Shown piece after piece: positions 21,614-33,771 of a stretch of DNA of 64,000 nt; position 1 is the stretch's first letter, and the number at the start of each line of letters is the position of its first letter. The position numbers and the translations under genes are program-made. The stretch is from Silene latifolia (Eukaryota; Streptophyta; Magnoliopsida; Caryophyllales; Caryophyllaceae): the NCBI RefSeq assembly GCF_048544455.1, contig NC_133538.1, positions 440,508,311-440,572,310 on the forward strand, given 5' to 3'. A model generated the notes under the pieces. The model made no database searches. It saw nothing but the letters and a program-made list of their open reading frames with translations, and was not told the origin of the DNA.

Positions 21614-22872
21614 TAATACTCCTAATAACTAATCCTAATGCTAATCACCCAAGGTCAACATGAAAAAGAAAAACAACAATATCAATGATTGAAACAGGGC
21701 AATTGAGGAAGCAGGGGGCCCTGCCGGCACGCCGGCCGCCGTCGAGGTCACCTGTAGCGAGACCATCAAAGAAAGGGGAAGAATTAATATTGTGTGTGCG
21801 GGTTGCCTGTGCACCGACAGAAGGGCCGCCGGTAGAGAGCACGATTTGTGCTAGATTTGAAGAGGAATGGAGCTGCGTGCCCGTTGGCCGGCTGCCGGTC
21901 GTTATGCCGGTAGCGAGACCTTCACAAAAAGCGCAGAATCTGTGATGTATTCCCAGCCGGTTGAAGGAGCTGCTGCCGGTAAGCCGGCATGGAGAAACAT
22001 CAATCTCATTAGTTTAGTTTCATGCATAAATCTGACGGTGGTGATGCGAAATGGGCACGGCTGATGCCGGTGGTTGTCCAATTGTTGGGTGCGGCAGAGG
22101 TGAAGGATGAAGTGGGTTTGTGGCTATAGTCGTGGGTAGCGGATAAGGTTGTCTATGGTGGCTGTTATGGTGGTGGGAAGTTGGTGTAGAAGATGGTTGT
22201 TGTTTGTTGATGTCGATGGACAGGGGGTATAGGGGAGATCGTAGTGGCTTCCACGGTCGTCAATGATGGTGATGGGAGGTTGGATTGTAAAGTTGGAAGT
22301 GGGAGGATGTTATTGGTGATGATGGGTGGCTCCCACGGTGGCTGGAGGTGGCTTTGGTGGTGGTTGAAAGATGGTCGCATGAAATGGTTGTAATTGTATG
22401 TTTGTGGCTAGGGGTGGAAGAAGGGTTCGTGGTGGCTGTTGTGGTGGTCCATGGTGGTCGTGGATTGTTGGGATGTGATGTTGGAAGTGGAGGGTGGTTA
22501 GTGGTGTTGAGTTGTGGCTGCCACGGTGGCCGGAGGTGGTAGTAAAAGCTCAGCAAAGACCGTCTGAAATTAACAGCTGCTCCTTTACTTGGTTTATTTT
22601 TCCATGATTTAGCCTATTTTCACCCCCGCCATTTCTTCTCATAATCCCGTCTTGCTCTTCCGCCCCACTTTCCCGTCTTGCCTGCACATTAAATCAATAT
22701 AATAATAATAATAATATTATACATAAATTAAATTAATTATTAATTATAAACTAATACGACTAATTATTATAAATTAGTAATTAAATGAGCTTTTTAGGCA
22801 TTTAAGCACACAAAATCGAGTCGGAATAAGGTATAAATGCGGGGTAAAATACGACTAAAATGCTACTTATCA
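20122..22872 (-). mobile_element. 3' LTR of element I
   Basis: The 2,751 bp copy includes a short TAA run (21574-21612), a CCGG-rich tract (21723-21987) and a GGT-rich tract (about 22140-22540). The minus-strand frame at 22260-22556 is rich in His, Pro and Thr because of the GGT tract and also exists in the other LTR. I do not regard it as a gene. Confidence 0.88.
21723..21987. repeat. CCGG-pair tract in LTR of element I
   Basis: GC-rich words such as TGCCGGCACGCCGG and TGCCGGTAAGCCGG place CCGG copies 7-8 bp apart in pairs within an AT-rich LTR. The corresponding tract at 54355-54621 in the other LTR has more intact pairs (for example TGCCGGTGCACCGG). The spacing differs from the 20/30 arrays, so this is a separate design. 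Confidence 0.75.
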
Positions 22873-24850
22873 AATCTCCCCACACTTAAACCTTACTCGT
22901 CCTCGAGTAAACTCATTAAGTTAGACTAAGACCGTCAATATAAAAGACTAGCTAAAGTAATAATATCCGATGAGAGACAATTAACGCGTCTTCTCCGTCC
23001 CTTCAACTCACAACGAAACACAATGAGGTATGTGCTCCCTTGCAAGGCAAGTGGGGGCTTGCGGAAAATTTTGACACATCCATCATTTAAGCACGATTCA
23101 ACATATAAGATGTATCACAAAAAGTCAAACCGCTTTCCTCATCCAAGCGGCCATTTTACTTTCAAAAATCGAATAAAGAGAGTCATTAGTGGAGGATGAC
23201 ATCTCCGGGTCTTACCAAGGTGCCCAATCCCTAATTCTGGCTCAAGTAACCAACATTGACAACACGGGATGCCAAAGATACAAATTCTAGGCGGGAAAGG
23301 GGAAGTACTTCGCTATACTCCCAAGAATGACGTGACACACACAAGATTCGACTCCATATCAAACCTTTGACCAAAAGGAGACCAAAGCCCGACTCTCACG
23401 GGTTTCACTAGTCACTCAAATGAAAGAACGGGGTGATTTTTGTGTAAAATGGAACCAAAATCACTCTCCTAACTCGACTTGCAAAGCATGCCCGCAATCT
23501 AATATGGTACTATATCCAATATCCGCAAGAGAAATGTCAAATTGATGCACATACAATAGACAATCGGGTTGTAATGGGTCCCAGGTTTGGTGAGAAGGGG
23601 TTGGTGCAAGCACCGTTTTAAGACATGTGCAGCTATCGGTCAAGTAGTCGTCACATCCAACCAATCCGTTAAACTCTACCCATGCAACTTCCACAAAATA
23701 TGGTAAGATTGCCATTTCCAAAAATCACTCAATTATTTACAAAGCAAGACTCAATTGCAAATCCATCAACCCTTTATTAGATACAAACACGACATTCTTT
23801 TCTTTTTGTTTTTCACTTCATTTTTTTCTCTTTTCTATTTGATTTTCTTGGTTGCATTTTTTTTTCTTTTCTTCTTTTTCTTGTAAACCTCTTAAATATG
23901 CAAAAATTGGTAAACCAACAAGCTGCATTTCACTTTTGTGATATTTCGGACCGTTCACCTCAATAAAAATCAAACTTCCTACCCAATTATACTCCTCAAA
24001 CAACTACAAAGACGAACTACTCAACAAAGGTGAGATGTTTATGGAATGTAGTTATTTTATTGGCAAATGAAATAACAAGGCTTAGGCACAAATTGGGTAA
24101 ACGAAAGGGAAAGATGATCAAATGGGTGAAAAATAAGTTTATTTGGCTATGAGAGGCTACTTTATTTGAACAAAATTGTCTCAACATGCACATCGACACT
24201 TCTACGGTAAGGAATGAGCACCATACTTATGCGTTTTGACATAAGATACCACGTAAGGAGAACTACTCTTATGACCTAAACGGGGCCGGTTTGATGGACC
24301 GGCCATATGGAGGCTCTATCCTCACATTTTAGTAGCTATATCGGACCTAGGTCAAGTCTCGGGCTTAATACGGTCTCACAAGGTGGTCGCAACTTGGATG
24401 TTAAACTAGACTTCCGGGTTTTTGCAAGCAAAAAAACCCGAACATGTGTCATCAAGAGGTACGAGCTATCAATAGGGAAATGACACGGGCAAAACAAATT
24501 ATCATCATTGGCAACATATGCCCTCAACAATTAAACTCTCTGTGCAAATATTTACATACGAAATACAACGTGTATGAATGCAAACTACACATATGAACAA
24601 TCTACGTGAATGCAAGAGTGAATACGTATATACATTTCTAGTCTAAATGCACACAATCTAGTCCTAACAACACACCAACAACACAAGCATATCCAAAACG
24701 GTTCCCAAAAGGAATTATCACATCACATATCCCGTCCTCCTCCATGCTTATATATACAAAAAGAAAAGGAAGGATAAAGGAGAAACAATGGAAGAATTTT
24801 ACCAAGCATCCTCTCCGATGATTCATATGTTGCCTATCAAAATTGTTAGG
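22873..24850 (-). mobile_element. 3' untranslated region of element I
   Basis: It begins with the complement of a purine tract (AATCTCCCCACACTTA) and continues as non-coding sequence. Phrases shared with the 3' parts of D, E and G occur, for example around CTCACGGGTTTCACTAGTCACT at 23395. No gene was seen. Confidence 0.7.
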
Positions 24851-24857
24851 ACAAATG

Positions 24858-24990
<133 letters not shown>

Positions 24991-27900
24991 GAGTATCGGG
25001 TGAGTCCAGCTTCTTAGATGAGTCCGTCCTACCATCCTAAACCGTTAGATGAAGGAGATCCAACGACCATAGTAGCGCGCGTGATACTAAGGGTAAAAGT
25101 GTCAAATTACCCGTCTATACATAAGCAGATCCAGCGGAAATATCTCATATAATGCCCATTAATTTTCTCTCTCTGCTCCAAACTCTTCAACTCTCCCTCT
25201 TTCGACATTAACAAAAATTCCCAATTAAACAAACATCAACAACTGTATACCCTAATTCGCATGTCTTTATCTCTCGTGGAGATTCGAGAATATTTCAGAA
25301 ATGGTGATCGTCGTCTCATGATCTTGCCGAACTTCTGTTAGGATCTCGTTTCACCGCCTTCAACCAGCACACTGATTGTTCTTCTCCAATTCCTTTCTCG
25401 TCATTGAACTATCTTGAACCTTAGCGATTCTTCTAATTTGCGACCTCAATGTTTCCTCCGTTCGAGGTTTTGATTCGATTTTGTAGATTTTGTTTTGTAG
25501 TAGCTGTTTTGATTCATTAAATATGGTATATTGCTAGCTTTGGCTAGTTTTGATGTTGTGATTGAGTATTTGATAGATTATTCCTCTGTTCAAGGCTTAA
25601 TAGCAATAGAAACAAAAGGCATTATAATTGTATGTGTTGATTCGCTCGTTATAGGATCAATATTAGTAAAAGTTGTATGCGTTTATTCGCTTGTTATCGG
25701 ATTAGTTTGATCTGTCAAAGTTTTGACATTGTTGACTTGATGACTTTCAATTGTTGTGGTGAAATGAGCGACTTTGCTAGAATCAGGCCATAATTTTTGG
25801 TTCAAATCACATTTTAATTTGTAACACTGATATTGTTGTCGGATGTGTCGTCCTCTTAGTTAATTTGTTATGCTCATGCTATAACAAATTTACTTTACTG
25901 TTATAATGTGTTTTTTTATTGTTATAAATGTGTTATTCAACTGTTGCGCTCAATTCTTTCAATCTTATTTCTTCGTTCTTTTTGTAGTTACTTGATGCGA
26001 TAATGGAACATTAAGAGGTAAGTGTGTTACTCTAATGGTATTACGGTGTTATAGTAATGCAATAAGTGTTATTGTAGTGGATAATTAAGTTACTCTAATG
26101 CTATAAGTGTGTTATTCTAATGACATGTGTTTGTTATTATGATGATATAGTTGTATCATTTTACTACGTAATAGTGTTACTCTGGTGTTATAAGAGTGTT
26201 ATAATGATACAAGTGTGTAATTATACTGGTATAGTTGATTATCGATGTTTCTCTACGAAGATAATGGAGCAATGGCGTACTTGTATTGACACTGTAACAT
26301 TGTTACTGTAACATTGTTACTGTAACATTGATACTGTAACATTATTACTACACAAGATAATGCAGTTATTATTGAGCAAAGGTCAATATTTTTTTAATCG
26401 AACTTGCAATATTATTATAACATTATATATTGGATGTTGTAACATCATAAAATAATATTGTGTGCTTTTGTCCAATTAAATTTAATGGTATAGCATTGTT
26501 ATAAACTCAAAAGAGTGATGTTGAACACTAATAATGGTCAAATGTTGTTTTAAATTTCAGGAAATTCGAAGAAGAAAGTTTGATTAAGCAACACAAAAAG
26601 TCGAGTTGCGCAAAAAGATGGTACATACAAACAAAGAGTAAGACACCGACATGAAGATATATGTGAAGATGACAACGTTATTGAAGTTGAAATGCTAGTA
26701 TAGACTTTTAACGTTGTTGTGAGATTTTGGCGTGGGATTATGATGTAAACTTTAACATTGGTGTTTTGTGGTATTATGTAACAGGTTAACCTTGCCTTTT
26801 TTCATTGAAATGAATTCAAGTTGAAACTTAAATATTGTTACAGTATTACTTTCATGAATCAATTATGTTACAATAACAGAAATATTGTAGTAGCGTCACT
26901 GTAATGATGTTACAGTAATACTAATACATAATAATAATTAAAGACTAATCTCTACCTTCACATTTTTAAATTAATTTATACACTCTGTTATATACTAAAT
27001 GAAAAAGATAATTATTACTCTATCGTTGTTCTCGTGTTACTGTAATGATTTCTTACAGTAATCGTGTTACTGTAATATTGATCTCCCTTTGATGAAGTAA
27101 ATTAAAAGATGTTACAGTAACATTCACTTTAAAGTAGCAGGATGAGGATTAGTTGTATAAGTGTTAATGAACCAAACTAAATAATATTTCTCTTAATATT
27201 GTTCAATGTTACCTTGATAAATAAGTTATGCAACAACAAAAATGTTACTATAATAATAATCAGCCTTGCTTATGAAAAATAAATACATGAATGAAAGTAG
27301 TTATTGTATTACAAATAAAACATTAAAAGCTTGTAAACTCCATTATGTTGAACCTCTTTGTAGCGTCGATGTAAACTTTTGAATGGTCTGCAAAAATCTG
27401 CTTATGAAAAGAAGAAAAGATCACTCGAAAGTGTTCGGAGGTCTTGATCATTAACAGAGGATGACCGATGATTATGAGCCTCATCGAATTCACTAATATT
27501 ACAACCCCTTCTTCAGTATAAATATGATAGCAGTCAATCCTTGGTAAATTGATTCACCTCTGAGCATGAAAAACATTGACAACGATTAATATAAAACTAT
27601 ATTGTTATTATTATGAAAGACTCGTATTACAGTAACAATGTTATTGTTACTGTAAATATTGAAAAACAAGTTATGTTTTACTGTTATGGAGACCTAGTAT
27701 TACTGTAACAATGTGACAATAAAATGTAGTAATATTGCAAAGAAATCTAACGATATATGTGAATTAATGTAAACGCCCTTTCACATGGTTGTAGCCCTTT
27801 GAGTCTAGTTTCCGGATTGGTAAGGTAGACTTCTGGGTGATTTGTAGTTTGTCGGGAATCGCAATTCTCGTGGAAAGACACAAATCTGTCATAAAATCGT

Positions 27901-28231
27901 ATCAGTCTTTGAAGGCTTGTTGGGCAAAATTCACACGGTAAAACTTATTGATTCCAACGCCATTGGAAAGTAGACTTCTTCAAGATTCTATCCGTATAAA
28001 GAGCATACTTTTTGTCTATGTAAAACTCTAGATATGAAGCAAACAAAATGACCCAATTCTGCCCAATTAGAAAGATTAGGGGCATTTTCGTCACAAAAAC
28101 ACAAAAATAGAAGTTTGGTAGCAATTTTTAAAAAAAGTGCGTTTAAAGGTAGTAATTTTTTTAAAAAAATTTAAAAGGGAGTAAATTTTAAAAAGTTGTA
28201 TATAAAAGGTAGTTTTTGATAATTTACACAA
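24991..28231. repeat. Unassigned inserted region with GTTACTGTAAC-type repeats
   Basis: There is no coding frame of note. From about 26000 to 27720 the dyad GTTAC(T/A)GTAAC and its halves recur many times, with an almost perfect 16 bp tandem near 26281-26350. The part 27590-28231 has an inverted and permuted copy at 57359-58035. The start (25010-25100, CCGTTAGATGAAGGAGATCC) has the look of a transposon end, but I could not find a partner. The class is unknown. Confidence 0.6.
26281..26350. repeat. 16 bp tandem repeat ATTGTTACTGTAAC
   Basis: Four consecutive units ACTGTAACATTGTT(A) occur with small changes in the fourth. Each unit holds the dyad GTTAC-T-GTAAC. Scattered copies continue to 27720. 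Confidence 0.85.
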
Positions 28232-28514
28232 ATAAGAATGGTACTATGGTAGTACACCCTTCCCTTTCCAGGTGAAGGGACAAGAACACATACTGTATTA
28301 AATAATGATATATCAGGTCATAACTCTTTTGCTTAATTTTACTTCTATTCTGGTTGTCAGTCTCTTTCTGTTGCAGCTTCTCTGTGTTTGTCTATCTTCA
28401 TGCTCCAAAAGAGTCGTTCTATCAGTTTTTAAAGCAAGTGCCCATATCCCATATATAGTGTCAAATTAAATATATTTGTAATATTAGTTGCTTTTTTCTA
28501 TTATATAGACCAAT

Positions 28515-30397
28515 ATGGATCGTACGTGGATGATGGATGGGAAAAGAGGTGATCCTAAATATGATGCCGGTTTAGCTGAATTTTATGAATTCGTTAGAAA
28601 GAATGTGAAAGACAAGTCTAATATGCCATGCCCTTGTGAAATGTGTCTGAATATCAAATATATGAGCTTCTCGGATGTTAAAATCCATTTAGAAAAGCAT
28701 AAATTTAATTCAAAGTATAAACTTTGGAGGTTTCATGGGGAGTCTAGAGTGGTACAGAGAATGGAGGAAAATATGGGAGAGACTCGTTGAGGGGGAAGTC
28801 TTCCTATAGATAAAGGTATCGACTCACCGGAAGATTCGGACCGGGATATGAATTCTTGTGATATGAATTCTCGTGTCCGCCGACGAGTTTGATGATGATG
28901 AATTAGAAAAAATATTACGAGATCGGTTAATTGAGGACGGTCTTGAAGAAGATAACCCTTACGTAGATCATGATCCCGCTGATATAGATGACATTCTAGG
29001 TGAAGATGAAGAACCCGATGTTACTAATTTAGATGACATCACAAGCATTGTATTAGAGAAGCTAAAAGACGCTGAAATGCTTTTGTATAAGAGTTGTAAG
29101 AATTATACAAAATTGTCAGCCGTTGTTAAGCTATATAATTTGAAAGCAACAAATGGGTGGAGTGATAAAAGTTTTACCCACCTCCTCGAATTATTGAAAG
29201 ACATGCTTCCAGAAGATAATGTTCTTCCTAATCGTACATATGCAGCCAAGAAGATACTTAGAGGAATTGGTATGAAATATGTGAAGATTCATGCATGTCC
29301 TAATGATTGTATTTTATATCGCAAGGAATATGAGGGTTTCACTCATTGTCCAGTTTGTAATAAATGGCGATATAAAAAGAAGAGGGGATCCCAGCAAAAG
29401 TTTTGTGGTATTTTCCGATAATACCCAGGTTGCGACGACTCTTTGCGAATAAGCAAGATGCAAAGTTGTTGACATGGCATAAAAATGCAAAAGTTAATGA
29501 TGGCAAGTTGAGACACCCGGCCGATGGTTTAGAGTGGAAACACATTGATTCCAAGTATCCCGAATTCGGGAAAGAACCCAGAAATCTTCGACTTGCACTC
29601 TCTACTGACGGGATGAATCCTTTTGGGAATTTAAGTAGTCAACATAGCACTTGGCCTGTGCTTTTAGCTATTTACAATTTACCTCCATATGTGTGCATGA
29701 AAAGGAAGTATTTGATGCTGTCCTTATTGATTTCTGGTCCCAAAGAACCGGGTAATGATATAGATGTTTACTTGGCGCCCCTTCTTGACGATTTGAGAAC
29801 ACTATGGGATGAAGGAATAGAAGTCTTTGATGCGTACCAAAATAGTTTTTTCAATTTGAAAGCAATGTTATTATGCACTATATCTGATTTTCCTGCATAC
29901 GGTAATCTTTGTGGACATACTGCATGGGAAAGAGGCGTGCCCCTTGTGTGCGAAAGATGTTGACTCTTCTTATTTGAGGTTTTCTCGAAAGCAGGCTTTC
30001 TTAGGATACCGTAAATTTTTGGAGGAAGATCATTCGTATCGCAAGCAACAAAAAGCTTTCAATGGAAAACCTGATCATCGTCCATGTCCTAAGATATTAA
30101 GCGGTCATAATGTATATCAAAAGGTGAAAGATATTAAAATTACATATGGGAAGAAGGGTTCTAAATTAGCATCACGGGGATACAAGAAGATGTCTCCTCT
30201 TTTTGAACGACTCCCATATTGGCGGGAACTCTCCATAAGACACTGTTTAGATGTTATGCATATCGAAAAGAATGTTTGTGACAATATTATCAACACTCTT
30301 TTGAATGTCCCAAATAAGTCAAAAGACAATGTGGCAGCTAGGAAGGATATGGTGGATATGAAAATTCGACCCGAGTTGGCCCCGCAAGAGAAGGGAG
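28515..30397 (+). pseudogene. TNP2-like CACTA transposase, first half
   Basis: Segments 28515-28790, 28873-29421, 29403-29963 and 29911-30397 follow the plant TNP2 order. First is the transposase-associated zinc-binding domain (MDRTWMMDGKRGDPKY, with CPCEMCLN). Then comes an acidic linker, and then the Transposase_21 core with ACPNDCILYRKEYEG, LALSTDGMNPFGN and HCLDVMHIEKNVCDNI. A stop at 28788-28790 and frame changes near 29410 and 29930 break it before element E interrupts it after RPELAPQEKG. The intact protein would bind subterminal repeats and cut the ends. Confidence 0.94.
30393..30397. repeat. Left target-site duplication of element E (GGGAG)
   Basis: GGGAG precedes the TGATGCG start of E's 5' LTR and recurs right after its 3' LTR at 39818-39822. 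Removing E and one copy would rejoin the two transposase halves in one frame. Confidence 0.95.
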
Positions 30398-31793
30398 TGA
30401 TGCGTGTCTTTTATATAAGGTTTTTACCTCATTTTTACACGCATTTCTGTACTTTTTATGTAGCACCTGGCTACAAATACCCCCGAATGTTCTACTTTGG
30501 TTCGTTTTATGTAATTTGCAGGAATTAACCGAAGAGGAGCTAAATCGAGCCTTAATTGTCCCAATTGTATGCATTGATGGAAAATAAGGAGCTGGAGCTT
30601 GGAAATCTAACACTTGGAAGACGCGTGAGCTGGATTCGGGAAGCATTTCAAGTTTTAACGTGCTTAGACCATTCGATCGAGTGATTAATTACTCGATCGA
30701 ATGCTTTATTTGCTCAAGATTGGTCGATCGAGCTATTTAAGGAGTCAATCGAGGAGTTTTTGTAAGAGGTGCTCGTTCGAGTGGTTTGGTGATGAAGTGC
30801 TCGATCGAGTAGATTATTTCTACTCGATCGAGTGGTTTCTTGCGCTTTAGTTAATTTCCACCTAATTATTTCATGGGCTTTTGTAATTAGTCCATAGATT
30901 AGGTTTTAGGATGGATTTTAGTATAAGACTGAGAGAGTAACTACGTTACTCCTCTCTTCACTTCGTTCGTTCGTTTTTCGGATTAGACTTTGTCACTCAT
31001 CTTTGGATTTTATTCTTCCTCTATACTTTGCTACTCGGATTTGGATATTGCGATTGGTATTATCATTCTAGTTTTATTCATAATCTTATTTATTGCTTTA
31101 ATTCTTCTTCTCTTTATTATCATAATTGCTTAATTGAATCCTTATTAGTTTCATCATCATGGTTAGTTTTAATTATCTGTTTGTTGTTATTGATAATTCA
31201 ATGATTATGAGTAGCTAATTTTCTTATGCTGAGACTATAGGGGATCCATAATATGAAGGGAGAGTAATCGATTTACTAGGTTAATGCTGGTACTGTCTTT
31301 GTTGGTTAAATGCTACAATTAATTGTATCTGTTTAATTGAGTCGACGCAATTAGACATTTAACTCTTAGTGATCCTTGACCTGGACCGAAAGGTTGGAAA
31401 AGGCGAGACTAGTAGCGAACAATAAGGTATTGCAGTGAGGGAGAAAGTTAAGCTGTTTACGCTTTAGGGTGAATTAAGGACCGAAAGGTGACGTTCGCTA
31501 CCCCTTAGACTGTATTAACTTTGACCTGAGCCCTAGATTACTTGACCGGATGATTATGGTGAACCGTTTGTCTTAGCTATTTCTCTCTATCTGTTTATTT
31601 CCTCCCTTTTATTCTCTTCTCCTTATTCTCTTTAGTTTAGAAAACCATATTTATAAACCCCCAATTTGGTTACCTTGACGAACTTAGATTTCGCCGACAA
31701 ATTCCTACCTCTCTGTGGATTCGACCCGACTTCCCTAGCTATATTAGTTAGAGCCAGTTGGTTATTTTTGACAGGTACACGACAGACGTGTCA
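30398..31793 (+). mobile_element. 5' LTR of element E
   Basis: It runs TGATGCGTG to GACGTGTCA. It contains the TCGATCGA array at 30673-30831. Relative to the 3' LTR it lacks 23 bp carrying one array member. Frames inside it (31666-31878, 30338-30646) also exist in the 3' LTR and are not genes. Confidence 0.95.
30673..30831. repeat. TCGATCGA array in 5' LTR of E
   Basis: Members start at 30673, 30693, 30724, 30745 (TCAATCGA), 30773 (TCGTTCGA), 30801 and 30824. The steps are 20, 31, 21, 28, 28 and 23. The consecutive 28/28 steps mark where one member present in the 3' LTR is missing. Confidence 0.94.
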
Positions 31794-31798
31794 AATTT

Positions 31799-31816
31799 TG
31801 GCGCCGTTGCCGGGGA
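31799..31816 (+). other. Primer binding site of element E (Asp tRNA type)
   Basis: TGGCGCCGTTGCCGGGGA lies five bases after the LTR end, in the standard place for minus-strand priming in Athila-like elements. Confidence 0.92.
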
Positions 31817-31857
31817 GGTGGCGAAATTTTGTCGCTTTAATTAAGTTTGTCCCTCGT

Positions 31858-31879
31858 CTCAAGGAATTCATTCCTTGAG
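31858..31879 (+). other. Post-primer-site hairpin in element E leader
   Basis: CTCAAGGAA, loop TTCA, TTCCTTGAG makes a perfect 9 bp stem about 40 bases after the primer site. It resembles the hairpin at 17560-17583 in element H. Confidence 0.8.
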
Positions 31880-31951
31880 GCTGATCTCATCTCTGCAAAG
31901 TTTTGATTAGTTTTGCAGGTTAGTTGTTGGTTTGAAAGTTTATTTGCCAAG

Positions 31952-33319
31952 ATGCCTACGATTACAGAGCGTACAGAGTCATGTGGTAGATGTGGCATGG
32001 AGGGCCACGATCCTATCTTGTGCATGGAAAGTATAGAGCGCGTTCTTGCTTATCAGAAATACAAGCAGGGGGTTCCTTTCTCTCAGCTATATGAAGAAAT
32101 AAAGAATGTCTCTACCCCTTCCACGCCAACTCCACTACCGATTCTTCCTTCTGCAAGTGAAGAAATTGCCGAATTAAAATCCATTATGATGAGTATGTCT
32201 CGGCAATCTAAAACGGTTATATCGGAATTGAAAGAACAAGTCGCGCACTTAACACTCGCGACAGGCCAAGCCAAGCTTCTTCCAATATGCGATCCAGTCA
32301 GTGCAATGAATTTTCAAAATGACCTTACTCATGAAGAAGACGAGGTTTTGATAGCTGACGATAACCCGGATGATGATTTAGACGAGTTTTTGGAGGAAAT
32401 ACTTGCTGCGTGTGCTGTAAACATTCGATCGAGTGACTTTTCTACTCGATCAAGCAGTTTAACTCATCCTATCACTCGATCGAGTGAAAATAGTGGTCGA
32501 TCGAGAAGTGCAGAATTCAATGTTGGTCGATCGAATTTTAATCTTACTCGATCGAGTAACTATGCTGAAGAAATCACTCGATCGAGTGATAAACATGGTC
32601 GATCGAGTGAAACAGAAGAAGAAATTGGTCGATCGATCGATAAAAGTACTCGATCCAGTACTTTGAGTGGCAGGAATCCTAATTTACTATCTAACACCGC
32701 CACCGTGTCATCTTCCCCTGTTGTGGAGACGTCACGCATTGATAAGGATAAAGAAAAAGTTGTGGATCCACTCGTTGCCACCAGGGTACCCTTTCCAGGA
32801 CGTCTGAAGGACGCAAAGACGATCGAGCGACAGTACAGTAAGTTTGTGGATGTTGTGAAGAACCTCCATGTAACTGTCCCTTTTTCCGAACTTGTTACTC
32901 AGGTACCCACTTACGCCAAGTTTATGAAAGACATTTTGACGCGTAAGAGAAATTTGAGTGAATTTGAGACGATTTCACTCATGGAAGAGTCTAGTAATTT
33001 ACTTTTGAATAAGAGTCCGCCTAAAATGAAAGACTCGGGCAGCTTTTCTATTACTTGTGTTATAGGCAACATGGTTATTGATAAGGCCCTTTGCTATTTA
33101 GGTGCCAGTGTCAGTGTCGTGCCCCTTCCTGTCTGCAAGAAACTGAAGATGAGTCATTTTAAAGTGACTAACATTACCCTACAGATGGCCGATAGATCTG
33201 TTAGGAGGCCCTTAGGTGTCTTAGAGGACGTGCCTGTGAAAATAGGCAAGCTTTACATCCCAAAGAGATTTCATTGTTTTGGATATAGGCCGAGGACACT
33301 TGGAACCAAATCATCTTAG
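31952..33319 (+). pseudogene. Element E gag remnant (zinc knuckle) and protease, with in-frame motif array
   Basis: From ATG at 31952 the frame starts almost directly with a zinc knuckle (CGRCGMEGHDPILC), so the upstream capsid domain is gone. After a linker come about 80 residues encoded by the TCGATCGA array (TRSS/GRSS repeats, about residues 158-237). The retropepsin-like region follows (SFSITCVIGNMVIDKALCYLGASVSVVPLP). Family members have Asp where this reads Tyr (Y-L-G-A-S), so the active-site Asp is lost. The frame shifts near 33290 and ends at 33319, although IILG and GAVIDVRQGRLTLAVGDD continue in another frame. Such a protein could neither assemble capsids nor process itself. Confidence 0.88.
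32425..32657 (+). repeat. TCGATCGA array inside coding sequence, exact 21/30 alternation
   Basis: Members start at 32425, 32446 (variant), 32476, 32497, 32527, 32548, 32578, 32599, 32629 and 32650 (variant). Steps are exactly 21, 30, 21, 30, 21, 30, 21, 30 and 21. Both steps are multiples of three, so ACT/GGT-CGA-TCG-AGT is always read as Thr/Gly-Arg-Ser-Ser. The spacers encode unrelated residues. An overlapping extra copy sits at 32633. Confidence 0.98.
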
Positions 33320-33771
33320 GAAGTCCATTCCTTTGTACAGCTGGGGCCGTTATTGATGTCAGACAAGGCCGTTTGACTCTTGCAGTAGGGGACGACACTA
33401 TCACCTTCAGTTTGCCCAGTACTTTAGCTCGCCCAATGATAGAGGACACTTGCTATTCGGTTGATATTATTAACGAGTCTATTTATGACTTCTGGTCGGG
33501 TTCTTTTATGAAGGACCCACTAGAAGCTCTTATGCTTTTTGATGAGTGTGCAGATAGCCCAGACGACGATGACGCTGCGTTGGATTTGCTTGTTGATGAT
33601 TTAGATGAGCACGAGGGAGAGCAAGTGGAACAAATGATTAGCACTCTTTGCTCCATTGAGGTAAAGGTACCCGAGCGTAAGCCTCTTCCTTCTCATCTTA
33701 AATATGTTTTCTTAGACGATACAGAGCAATATCCAGTCATTGTTAGTGCCAAGATTAGTGATGATCACTGA
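33320..33771 (+). pseudogene. Element E protease end and linker to RT, shifted frame
   Basis: The frame 33373-33771 continues the protease C-terminal strand (TLAVGDDTITFSLPS) and a long acidic linker (DDDDAALDLLVDDLDEHEGEQVE), then KVPERKPLPSHLKYVFLDD, the conserved lead-in to gypsy reverse transcriptase. A stop after 33771 and frame changes up to 34090 separate it from the RT core. Confidence 0.85.

Noticed and set aside
22260-22556. 98-residue His/Pro/Thr-rich frame present in both LTRs of element I (also 54881-55177)
   Set aside because: It arises from a GGT-rich tract. The two copies come from one insertion and so are not independent evidence for conservation, and the composition is low complexity.
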